A DNA stretch of 64,000 nucleotides. Origin: Isoetes taiwanensis (Eukaryota; Streptophyta; Lycopodiopsida; Isoetales; Isoetaceae). The first letter of the stretch is position 1; every line of letters starts with the position of its first letter. The stretch is taken from NCBI GenBank assembly GCA_021234155.1, contig JAJEKV010000002.1:23884942-23948941 (forward strand), in the 5' to 3' direction. This document shows, in pieces, positions 43,375 through 54,800 of the stretch. The notes under the pieces are model-generated. The model did not search any database and had not been told where the DNA came from. It was given only the letters and a program-made list of their open reading frames with translations. The position numbers and the translations under genes are program-made.

Positions 43375-44370
43375 CTAGATTCCGTTGGAAGGTGTGTGCA
43401 AAACTATGTGCGAATAACTGCCTAAAATGGGGCAGAGGTGATCAGATAATACAAAGCAATGCTCTATCAATTGAAGGGCGGCTTTGCAAACTGGACAAAG
43501 AGGGCATGGGCTAACGACTGGCTTAAAGGAATGAACTGTGATGTTAATCCTGAGTGCCTTGTGGACCATTTGTCAGAGGAGAATAGATCGCTTAGGGAGA
43601 ATGTTCTTGTTCCAGATCCTGGACCAAACTAGCCAGTGAGCAACATCCCCAAGAGATATCAACTATGAACTCCCATATGGATTCAATACCAAGATTGGGC
43701 TGCATCGGGATATTATCAGCTACCCTTTTCCACGTGAAATAGTCTAGCTCAGTCAAATTGTAGGTGACCTTGAAGTTCTGCCAGGAGCGGAGCCAACCGT
43801 CCAAGTACCAAGCCTGCAGATCAGTTATATCCTTACAAAGACATTTGTGCTGAGTCCTAGGATACATGGATGAAACCAGTGGGATGAGGCAGAGGTACCT
43901 AGAGAAAAGGTGAAGAAGACTGGAACCAATTTGAAGGATGTAAATAGACTAATCATTCCACAGCATCCCGTGCCTTAAACACCTCCCGTAGCAAAGGAGA
44001 TGCATTGGGAGGCGGCTTCAAGGGAAAAAAACAGTGCCCATGGTATGCATGGGACGAGTGCATGTTTTCTAAAAGCACAAGAATGCTCTATGTCCTGAAT
44101 ATGCAATTGCATACCACAAGACTGTGTATGTCCTAACAAGATCCTCCATACAAACTTTGAGATTAGAATCTTACTATGCAGAGATAAATTCATCGCCCAA
44201 GCCACCATCCCTTTTTGATGGTACAGACTTCTTCTAAGCAACTTTGACCACTGCTCATGTTTCATTGCCACCCAGAGGAAGTTACAAATCGTGGCAACGA
44301 TCTCCTTAAATTTAGAAGCTGGGGCTAACAAGGCCGATGCATCTCTCAAATAAGACACTGCATTGTCCAA
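43375..44370 (-). pseudogene. LINE ORF2 3' portion, degenerate
   Basis: Minus-strand frames read in order: ATICNFLWVAMKHEQWSKL (post-RT region), LHSKILISKFVWRILLG, then DYFTWKRVADNIPMQ, and finally HKALRINITVHSFKPVVSPC with CPLCPVCKAALQLIEHCF, matching the zf-RVT zinc-binding end of plant L1. The RT core itself is missing. It is related to but distinct from the LINE at 3790, sharing the SKFVWRI/SKFIWRI block. Confidence 0.75.
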
Positions 44371-44599
44371 GTAGCAAATTATCTAACAAATAATGAGCAA
44401 CTCCTAGGGGATGCCTGGCAGAAAAAAATTAGATTTATAAGCCAAATTAGAAATTTTGACACTGCAAATAGAATGCTGGAACTGGTGTAGGTGCGGCCGT
44501 GGATATCAGGTTCATCCAGCTCAAAGCTTCTAGGCAAGTGGAATTTGGGCCTTAAATCAATACCACCATCCAAAATGAACATGCGAACAACTTAAGCAT

Positions 44600-47488
44600 T
44601 ACTAGGTCTAGGCTATAATATGAAATTGAGTCCACCTAATTTTTTAAGCAAATCAATAGTATATTTGTGGCGATTCCGTTAATTAAGTAATGTCACGTGG
44701 GTCGACAAATCTCCAAGTATAAGTCAGTCTACTCGATTGCGAGTTTTACGATAAAGAATAAAAAGCAACTTTTATGTCATGCCACATTGGCAGCATTTGA
44801 TTGGACATCTAATGCACACACCACATCAACATTGCTTTGTTACTTCTTGCGTTATTTTGAATGCGAATTTGGGTGGCCAAAAAACACCCAACCCTTCACC
44901 TAAGCCCGCCCTACTGCTAGTTTTCTTTGTATCGCACTCATTTGAGAGAGGACATATACTTATGTACAGGGGTTTTTTGCTTCTACATTATTAATGCTGG
45001 CCAAGATTATTCCGATGCTATATCTAGACTTATGTGTGACTTTACTTTGTACCTCTTATTGGTTAAGCCATATAGAAAAGATGACGCATTTTAAGATGTG
45101 ACTGTCGGATGAAAAGATGATGAATTGAAATGTTGACTATGGATAATTTCATAATATTTGTTCCATATTACTAAAAGCTACATTGCTATTGTGAGAAAAC
45201 ATTAAAGATATTGATTGCAAACGTGAGGTCTTGGTTCATTTCTTAGTGCTTTACCACTTTCCATTTTGTATTTCGCCCTAATTTTCTCTTCTTCATCTCC
45301 CCTTGGGGGGGGGGAGGGGGGGAGACAAATTCAAGGAAGGGAAGTCTCTGCTTCATAGTGGTTTAGCACATTATATGGTCCCGATGTGTGACTATCTCCT
45401 TAGGAAACCCACCTGATTTGTACGCTTTTATTCTTTTTAATAGGGGATGATCAATACTATTCCTGCTAGGGAAAGCTAAGAAGCATGTGTTGAATAACAA
45501 ACAGAGCCAGGAGCAGAGCAAGAGGTTTGATCTACCTTGGTGCATACTACCAGATAGACAAGTGGTCTATTGATGGAAATAAAAACTCGACAAACTCTTA
45601 GAAGGTAGAGTATAATGTATGTGACATAAGCTAGCAGACTCGAGTTGGGAAGGTGGAGTGGACCACCTCTTAGAGGGAGGCTCTGTGAGCTATCTTGCTC
45701 TTATTGGGATACCGTTTGAATGTCTGGGTAAGGTGATACCTATGGAGGTGGAAGAACTTTTAGGGTCCGTGGAGAAAATCTGCTTTTTTGCTGCTAGTAT
45801 CTTTTGGGAGAGTACTTCAAGTGACCACATTTCTAGAGGATACTGGCTTCACTCTATGCATGCTTGAATGATTGTTCATATCTGAACTCAACCTTAATGT
45901 CGTAAAAATTTGTGGAATTTGATCTATGAAGAGCTTGCCTTATATCATCGGATCGGTATCTATGATTAAAATACCTTCTAGGTTATGGAAACACATAAAG
46001 AAATTGGAAATTTTAGATTGATGGAAATTTGGATCTTAGTGCATGGTAGAAAATACTTATAGAAATATTTATGGTGCAAAATTGCCATCTCCTAAACGCT
46101 AAATATGGACGTCACTCAAGCGCTTCCGTACCGCCGGAACGCCAGCCGAAGGCCAAATGTTATACGCTCGTCTCAGGTTGCCAATTGGAGATTTGCCGTC
46201 TTTCGAAGTAAGTCGTGTGATATCCAAGAAACTTACAAGCATATTCATTTCTGCAATGACATGGTTTTACAGCTTCCATTTTCAAGTATAGGGTTCCATT
46301 TTCAATATTGGGGCTTGAAGGATTCATCAATTGTAGGGTGACTTTGTAAATGGCAGTAGTCCTCTGAATTGAAACTTTCATGCCTAAGATCAAATCATTC
46401 TTTTCAGAAAAACATGGGGTTTATGGCATGCATAAAATATGTTGGAACAACACCTCTGGAGAATAGATTCACCTTTTGTTTGTCCAAATGAGAGCCTATC
46501 CAATTGTGCCCAATTAAGCAATGCCAGCTTCTATTTTATCCATGCTTGAATATATCCCCTTCCCTTTCAGAAATTAAAGTTGAGATTTCTTCATGATCAT
46601 GTGCATTTTCTGCATGAATACTTCCTCAACAATTTACTTTCATATAATTGGACCTCACTCAGATGGAAATCTGATAGAGAGGGTAATTCCTTTAACACTT
46701 CAAATTGCTCAGCATCCCTAGCACCATGTACAGATTAGAGATTCCCATCCCACTGGTTCTGCCTATGGAATCTCCAAGCAAACAACCTTTGCATGTTATG
46801 TGTGTCATTATCTCATATCGAATCTGCATTATGATATGTAACTTTCCATTACTTTGGTTCTTTATAGAATAATGTATTACTAAATTGCTTATGACCTTGG
46901 CAGATTGTACTGGCATCGTAATTCATGCTCTATAAAAGGGCATGACGATCAGGATGGATCATAGGTCCAGTTTGCAGAAAAAGTATCAGAATTGAGTTTA
47001 GAGCGCCAATGCACCATGCCAGTATTTGAGCTTGATATTTTTTTTTGTTTGCCATCTTTTTCAGTACTTGGCTGGATGCCTGTGCCTTTTGCTCTGAAAA
47101 TTTTCGTATCTATGTAGAAACTTCTCGGTGCTATGGAAGGAAATGTTGCAATAACTAATCTGTTTAAAAACATTCTCAGCAGTTGAATATTTCCAACTTG
47201 TGGAGCTGCTGACAAACTGAAGCTCTGCAGATTCTTACAGTACATGTTCAAAGGAAACCAACCTACAATTAGCAGCATAATGCAATAGTCACGATCATCA
47301 AAAGAACAATTAAAGTCTGGTCGATCCAAGCTACGAAAAGGCAAGGAGTTTTTCTTGGAAGAGAGAAAAGAAGGCTGAATTATTAAACATCTCTTCACAT
47401 TTCAACAAAAAGAAGGCATGGAGCAAGCGAAGAGGTACAGTTATTCAGAAAGAATATCCTTTACTACTGGAATTGCAAGTGGAGGTTT
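44600..47488. other. No gene seen; G-rich run inside
   Basis: AT-rich spacer. At 45305-45322 there is G10-A-G7, a possible G-quadruplex or slippage site. A 149-residue minus frame at 46949-47398 has no recognisable domain or intron structure, and I do not call it a gene. Confidence 0.35.
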
Positions 47489-47639
47489 CCTGTTTTATTT
47501 GATCAACTTGCTTGAGGATGTGATTGATTCATACGTGCAGGATCTTCTCTTTATTGCCAGCATCTGTCCAATCAGCTATTCAGCAGAATCAAGTAAATAG
47601 GGTTCACATCCCTCAAGCAAGTTGATCAAATAAAATAGG
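47489..47639. ncRNA. Foldback, candidate small-RNA (MIRNA-like) precursor
   Basis: Arms at 47489-47523 (35 nt) and 47604-47639 (36 nt) pair with only one bulged base and one G-U pair on the plus strand; the loop is 80 nt. TTTGATCAACTTGCTTGAGG in the 5' arm is exactly complementary to the 3' arm. Arm length and loop size are in the range of plant MIRNA genes, but equally of a young inverted duplication or MITE. There is no coding sequence in the loop, no recognised mature miRNA and no promoter evidence. Confidence 0.4.
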
Positions 47640-50600
47640 TGTATAATTAATCCAATGCTTCCACAGACTATCAGAAATATACACTGCACCAGTGCTTTAA
47701 GACGGATTCCAAAATCACGTGGGACTCAAGATCTGCCCAGTTTTTTCTGTCTATTTGGTGATTGTTGATTGTACAATCAGATATATATTATATTTTATAT
47801 GTTTCGCTAGTTGCTACGGTCAATGGTAACTACAGCTGCCTAAATAGGAGAGAATAGGCTGTCTGGTAATTTTGTGCCATAATTCACGCTTTGGCTTTTT
47901 TAATTTCTGCCCTAAATCACATTTTGGATTTTAGGTGAGGAGTTGGTATATGCCATAGAATATGCCAATTAAACAATGGAGATCTTGAGAATGCCCATAC
48001 TCATTTTTGTTTTTGTAACCATCATATTAAAAGAAACTTCTCACGGCAACTAGCAATATCAATCAATATTGTTAATTTGGGTTTTCTCCGTTTGATCCAA
48101 AAATTTTTGGGAGTTTTTTTAGGTTACTTTTCAAAGGATTTTCGATTTCCAAAAATCGGATAATTTTTGTTCACTATGATTTTGGAGTTTTTGAGTTTCC
48201 GACCACTTATATTTGGGCTCTCATCAATTTGGGCTATCCATCTATCTTATCCGATTGCAGATGGCGTGGAGTTGCATGCCGCAATCGTCTACTGGTCCTT
48301 TTTAACCATGATTTGATTTATATTTCGGTAGGATAATGGGCCAGATAGAATTTAGAAGAAAGAGGCAACAGAGGAATGCCCACATGCATTTCTAGACTAT
48401 AATTTTGGCACACTATCTAGCTTACGGAGCTACCTATAAGTTCATTTTGTTTTTGCCTTCTTCGTCTTTACATTCTTTAGTCATTGTTAGAACTTGATAT
48501 GAACGCGAGCTGGAATGTAGCGTCACTGCATTTTCCTTTACATGGAGCCTTGAAAACCTAGTTTATTCATCTTTGGCTGAATTTGTGTAAAAAACTGTAT
48601 TTTTCAAAAATAACTGCCTTTGGCAAGAGGGAAACATCTGATTCCAGTGTACAAAGAACTCAGGCTTACTTTGAATATTGCAACTGTACTTTCCTAGCAA
48701 AAATGTATTATCGCTCCAAAACATGTTTCAGATCATGCCAAAAGTTCTGCTCCCCATTTCTGCACATTTAATATGCAAGTTTCAAGTTAATTAATAGATT
48801 GGCATTTAACTAGCTTTGGCTTTGGTATATATCTGCATTTGTAGGAATTTATAGAGGTATGGCAGCAGAGGCTTTACAAGTATTATTGCAAGTGAATCTT
48901 AAGATCCCTCTATAAATCTAAACTTTGTTGTTGTTGGAGTCTATTTAGATGGAGACCATATAGGCATTTTGTTATAAGTTGTCTCTTTCCTATGCTTAAT
49001 GGTTTGATAGTATTTGAAGTCATCAGGAGCATCATTCTATTGAAAATGCTTTTTAAAATGGCCTTGCAAACCATCTTGACTCCAAGTTGGTTTCTATTTG
49101 ATCTATTTGCTTCATCTATTTTCGTAGTTTCTATCTGCAATCCTCGTTCTTTAGAGTTGGGGTTCATCCTTATTAACAATTGGTATAATTTTCTCTAAAG
49201 GTCCATCTTAACTGCAGTTTCGCATTATGCTATAGCCTATTTTGTTACCTTCCAGCTCCATAAGGTGAGTCTTAAATTGGGCCTTTGTTATTGCGTCACC
49301 GTTTTTCTCACAATTGTTAGATGTCCATGTTCATAATTGCAAATCATTTGATGGCCATGTATGTTTGTGAAAAATTAGTTGTATAGCTCGAGAGTATTCG
49401 GTTATTGTTCAAGCATCATTTCTACATGTGCTCAACAGATGATCCATTTAGAACTCTAAATCTGTGCAATTTTGTAATGCTTGAGAATTCTTAAAACCTG
49501 TTTTACCAATGCAACATGCTTGACACTACTGCTCTTTTACTTTATGGGCCGACATTGACCTGTTCTCTATTTTCGACTGGTCTTATAGTTTTCAGTAGGC
49601 ACCATATAGAACTCGAATGGCTTGAATAACATACAACTAATTCAACAGCATAGACCTAATTTTTCAACTTCTCTGATCAAATTCATGCACCTCATTGTGT
49701 AGCCGACTGCACTTCAAAGATAGAAGTCTTAGTGCATTTATCCCAGGGGGTGTAATGAACTGATGATCCTGTCAAGCTGCTCCACTTGCACTTTAACGTG
49801 CAAGCCCATGCGAGGAGTTTGCTTGCACTTTATTTTAATACTGGGCTCTTTCCTCCTATACTTCTCTACATATTACTGGCTTAATGTACCAGGCGATGAT
49901 GTGCAGCATATTGCACAACTGCTCTTATAGATCTGAGTAGGCGCCATATAGAAATTGGCTGACCTTAACAATGTAGAACTAATTCAATAGTATGGAACAA
50001 TAGAGTTGTCTCTCGGATGCTCAAGTTGCTTAATATTAATCATCCTCAGTGGATGAGGTAGATATAAGTTAGATTCGGGTTGTATGTCTACAATGGTAAT
50101 TTAATTGCTAAACTAGAAGACAGAGCTTTGCTAGCATAGAAGATGAGTTCTGGATATTTCAAGACTCAATTGCTGTGTTGAGGAGATTGTATGTGTGTAG
50201 TACTCTATATAGCCTGTTAGATGCATCATTTTCTTGGGCACGACGTCAAAATGAAGCAGCAAGTTGCCATTTTTATCTTATTTAAAAATTTTAAAAATTG
50301 AGTAAGTGATTCTGCTTTTTGGTTCTTTAGATCTTTCAAATTTGGAATTTATGTAAGATTCTGGAGTCGCCACTTACAAATTTGTGCATGACTAAATGGA
50401 TGACGAGAGCACGCACAGTGAATGAATTCCATCATTTAAGCTTGCTATAGGCTATGTCTGATGGAATTCATATGAAAAAATACTGACTGGCTTTTTGTCT
50501 TTGTCTCATAGGATCCAAAGCATTTGATTTACTGGAGACAATTTCTTCTAATAGTTATGAAGGTTTGTTTAGCTATGTTTTTGCTATTAAAGGCATGTGG

Positions 50601-52099
50601 TAGTCCAACTTATGCTCTGTCTAATCTTCTGATGTTAAGACGTGTTTATAAAAACCTTTATTTTCAGTAGTGGTAGTGATACATGAGGAACGACGCTTGA
50701 GTTTTCAAGTAATTACTTGATTTTCAATCGACTTTTGCTTGATAATGAAATAGAATGATACATTATCTACAATAAATAAAGAAGCGATCCAAATTAGAAA
50801 AGATAAGAGATGCATTGACAAGAATTAGCCATGTTTTATTCTAATCTATTGTTTGCCTCTTAAATCAGTTGAAAGAAGATGCAAACTCTGTCGACACCAT
50901 TGTGATGGAATAAGGCAACCTTAGGAATGACGTGGCAAAAGGCTCCTATCCATGAAAGTTAAGAAAATGAAAAAGGAAGTTGAAGGGCAGAAGGTTGCAG
51001 TAGATGGGTTTGAAAGGTGTTCAAAACGTCAATTCAAAAGATGCAAGTCAATACAATTTAAACTCCACCAAAACTAACCATTTATCGAATTTAACTGCCA
51101 TACTCCCATAATACTTCCCTTTAGTCAATCCTAAAAATACATTATACCCCATCCTGCCCAAACGATTGATATTCATCTACTCAAAGTCAACAAATAAACA
51201 ACAATTCATGGATAAGGACTAATTTAAATCCAAACCCGAATTTGAAACACTGTTGTGGAATAAACCTTATTATGTATAACCTTTGGGAGATGTTGAACAA
51301 AGCAAATTAGGTTGTTTGATAATCATGTTCACTATACATCTTCTATATTTTTTATCTTCCGCTCTTCAGGTATTCAACATCTAAAGAACATTGTATATCC
51401 ACAACTAATCACATCTCTTTCTATCTAAGGTTCAAGAACCGATAGTTCTACCAAGCATTTTTCTTGAAAAGTTCAAGTCAAGGTGATTATCTACTTCATT
51501 ATTCAAAAAAGCTTTCGATTCTTGATTCACAAACATCATAAACATTAGTGTCTATTTGTGGGTTTGTGAACTTTGCAATTGTCATATTCTCCATGCTTCG
51601 CCTACAAGGATATGCATCATCATCATCATCCAGCATGTACTTTGGTCCAACGTATGATTCGGTACCTATGCATTCAATAGCCTGTTCAGGTCAGGTATGG
51701 TCGTTTTGTTCGTTATTCCTTAGCCCTACTCTTAATTCAATAACACTTACCATTATAGACCTATAATATATACTTCCAATAACCACATATTAGACCCCAA
51801 ATTTCATAAAGGCAGATACATCTTCATCCATTCATAAATGTGAGATACATCTTCATCCATTGTATTCCTTTCACTTTCAAATCAATCCTAAAAAAAAACA
51901 TGATATGTAGTTGGGTGTAATAGACAAAGCTAGCCACATGAAATAAATAGACAACAACTAAACCCATTTCTACTATCACTCTTCTTCCATTCATAAGCTA
52001 ATCCCCTTCTAAAAAATGGAGCACAACATATTTGCTTTTGCCATACTCAATTTCTCCACAACCATCAAGACCTAACCAGCTCTTCAAATTGTTAGTAAA
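47640..52099. other. Long gene-poor stretch
   Basis: About 4.5 kb of AT-rich DNA. No convincing gene. A weak direct repeat (AGTAGGCACCATATAGAA near 49595 and AGTAGGCGCCATATAGAA near 49934) and a small (ATC)n at 51616 were seen. The right end is probably the interior of the Helitron that ends at 52127. Confidence 0.35.
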
Positions 52100-52127
52100 G
52101 CCCGGCAACGCCGGGCACCATAACTAG
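52100..52127 (+). mobile_element. Helitron 3' terminus, second copy
   Basis: Stem-loop GCCCGGC-AAC-GCCGGGC (52100-52116), then 7 bases, then CTAG (52124-52127) and T. Both stem arms are identical to those at 8468-8484; the loop and spacer differ. The same family is therefore present twice, both in plus orientation. The upstream end is not identified. Confidence 0.8.
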
Positions 52128-52412
52128 TTCTTATTAATATTATTTTTCGCTATATTTTCGTCGATAACAACTTAGAAATGTTGAAATAAAAGGGATTCGA
52201 ATCTTTAGCATCTCATTTATATATGTCTTGATAATAGCTATATGTTTGATAGAGTAGATTTTGGAGAATATAGGCTTTGGCTTTATCATCATGTTAAAGT
52301 AAAGTAGAATAGTTGATACCCTTGCGATCTGTATTTTTTTTTTCATGGCCCATTTTCTGGATTAGGATCATTCTCGTAATAACTGAATTCACTGGCCAGA
52401 CTCAATAGATAA

Positions 52413-52433
52413 TAAGAATAGAATAGAATAGAA
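52413..52433 (+). repeat. (AATAG)n microsatellite
   Basis: About four pentanucleotide units. Confidence 0.7.
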
Positions 52434-52876
52434 ACTCGTCCAGGGTCGTCAATTGGGTTTCTGTAGGGTCATCATTTTCTCCGAGCCATGGAGTTGACAG
52501 TTCCTAGATTGGAGCAGCAGTTTCCACGATGTAATTATTCAATGGATTTTGATGTCCGATATGTTGTGTTAACACAATTTGTAGTCAGCTGTAAGATGAT
52601 TTTGCAAGGGATCAACTGGCACGTGTAAGTGATTAATTAAAAGGAAGAATGCAGTATTATCGCCAAAGCCAGAGGTCTGTCTCTTAGAAATAACTATGTA
52701 TTTAGTTATTTCTAACACTTTTGCACAAATGCCTATCCAGGGTTTCGAGCATTCTGAAGCTATCCACGTTGCAGCCAGCTGGGTATTTTTAGCTGGTGGA
52801 TGATGTTACTATCTTTTGATTAGATTGATGACACCAAAAATAGAGGAAATTGAAAGTTAATTATGGGAGCAAGGTG

Positions 52877-52884
52877 TTTATATA
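52877..52884 (+). promoter_or_regulatory. Possible TATA box
   Basis: TTTATATAAG lies about 120 bp upstream of the start of the open frame at 52997. Position and sequence fit a TATA box but are not proof. Confidence 0.25.
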
Positions 52885-52996
52885 AGCGGCTAAGGGTAGG
52901 ACTGTCGATACTACGGGTTGGTGCCAACGAGTCTATAAAAGGTAGAATAGGCCGCCGTTTTCCTCAATATATCTATGAATCAGTAGGGTTTGATCC

Positions 52997-53467
52997 ATGT
53001 TTAGGCCTCTTAGCCGAAGCATGGCAAGAAAGAAGGGGGATTTGAATCGTGCCACACGCAAAAGAATTGTTGATGAAAAGCAAAATGCTAGTTCCAGCAA
53101 AAAGATCTACCAATATCATAAATCAGTGAGAGATCCGGCTCTAAAAGCATGCCAGAGTGAGAAGATTGTCAAGAATGACATGGGCAGTGGTAAATGCATT
53201 ATGCAGGCTGCTGATGGGGTAGAAATACCAAAATTATGCAAGGAGCCAAAAGCTCAAGAGATTGGAGCGGCCACCACAGAAGAAGCATGTGAGGTAATGT
53301 ACAAGAATAATGAAGTTAGCAGATCTGAAGAAAGCACTAAGGAGACGGCCCCGCTCCGCCCGGTTGGTTCAATCCGCGATGCTCGAAAAAACAGAGAAAA
53401 GTCATTGGCAACACACGAACTTCTAAGGTTTGATAGTCTGTCAAGAGAAAAAGATAGCTCTAATTAG
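52997..53467 (+). CDS. Hypothetical charged protein
   Basis: 156 residues beginning MFRPLSRSMARKKGDL. It is rich in Lys, Glu and Ser (QNASSSKKIYQYHKSVRD; EVSRSEESTKE) and has no recognisable domain or membrane segment. It ends at TAG (53465-53467). The second half is duplicated, damaged and inverted at 32640-32832. The duplication spans both coding and following non-coding DNA, so it was a genomic copy and not retroposition. It could be the first exon of the gene continuing at 54801 or a separate small gene. Confidence 0.35.
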   Translation: MFRPLSRSMARKKGDLNRATRKRIVDEKQNASSSKKIYQYHKSVRDPALKACQSEKIVKNDMGSGKCIMQAADGVEIPKLCKEPKAQEIGAATTEEACEVMYKNNEVSRSEESTKETAPLRPVGSIRDARKNREKSLATHELLRFDSLSREKDSSN

Positions 53468-54690
53468 AGATCCATAATGTTTTATAAGATTACATTGAAT
53501 ATAGAGTATGGTCTATTAATAATGGAAACAGCTTTTTGATGTAAGGCACAACATGTAAACACAGGAATTAGCAGAAGTTTTATTGTTATATATGTCTGCT
53601 TAACATGTGATGCTTGAGAAAATCATTGCCAGGCTGTTGCAGCAAGAATATATATATGCTTCATTAAAGCTAGGGCAATCTTAGGAAAACAATGAGGTAA
53701 ACCTGATGTAAATTAGATGGCATGTTCTAACCCTCTATAAATCTGGACAGGAGTACATGAGTGGGATATTATAAATATCCATTATGATAGAAGGTGACAT
53801 GATGTCTGTGATTTCAAATAGTTTATTTAGGCAGCTATTAAATACATTTTTAGCTTGCTTTTGTTTGGAACATTTTGAAATATTTTCTGTTTGCTTTGAA
53901 GCAGGAATATTAGCAGGGTGAAATGGGATAACCTCAAGGAAACCCATGACACCTGCTACCCAGTGCATGACAACTATGACTAATGCTTGTTTTTGCTCTT
54001 ATGGTGCAGGTAACAGGTTTCCTTGCTCTTTGTTTGATATTTTCTTTTGAAATGAAGGACAATCTACATGATTCCAAGTAATGGAGTTGATTAATATCAA
54101 GGATATTCAGTATTTCTAGCATAAACTCTTGTAATTTTACATGGAGAATGGGTAAATATTCTGAAACCATTTAATACAGTTCTAGTTATTAGGAAACAGG
54201 TTATATGTGTAAATCCATATGACGAGAAAAGGTACTTTTGTCATCTGATCCTAGGGCCATATCTTGGTTTTTGTACAAGTAGTAGGCCGAGTCATAAAAT
54301 TTGTTTATGGCTAAGATGGTTTATCTGATTATGCCTAAAGTTACATGCTAATTATTATGAATATAATCTTCTGGAATTGTCTAAGAGTTTTGATTTTTTC
54401 AAGAATGCAAGTCTACTAAGGGATTCTTTTAGATCTAGAATTTGATGTTCATATTGGATGTTTGTTTTCTTTGACATGTGTCTTTTTGAATCAAGGTTTT
54501 TATTTTGAAAACATGTAATTATTGATTGAAGAATATGAAAGAGATTTAACTTCGATAGTTGAAGGGAACCAGATCTATGGCCTGAACATAAGTTGGCATG
54601 CTTATGTTTAGGACTGTTAATTGTAATTGTCTTTGTTTAGACAGTTAAAAATTGTTCTAGTTGTTTAGAACAGTTTAAAAGATTTTTTTT
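53203..54690 (+). repeat. Segmental duplication, uninterrupted copy
   Basis: The inverted counterpart of 25695-26591 plus 32356-32832. At 53727-53737 the sequence CATGTTCTAACCCTC reads straight through the point that is split by the LTR array in the other copy, with a single GTTAG (here CTAAC). It includes about 62 bp near 54540-54605 absent from the other copy. Confidence 0.9.
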
Positions 54691-54800
54691 CTCTCATCTC
54701 AGTCTGTTGGTTATACCAACAAACATAGTTACTGGTTCTAATGTTTAGGCTTTGAGAATTTGCTTACTAATTTTATCACCTATGTGATGTGATGCTATAG

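Noticed and set aside
46949-47398. 149-residue minus-strand frame as a gene
   Set aside because: No domain, no splice structure and ordinary AT-rich composition; likely chance.
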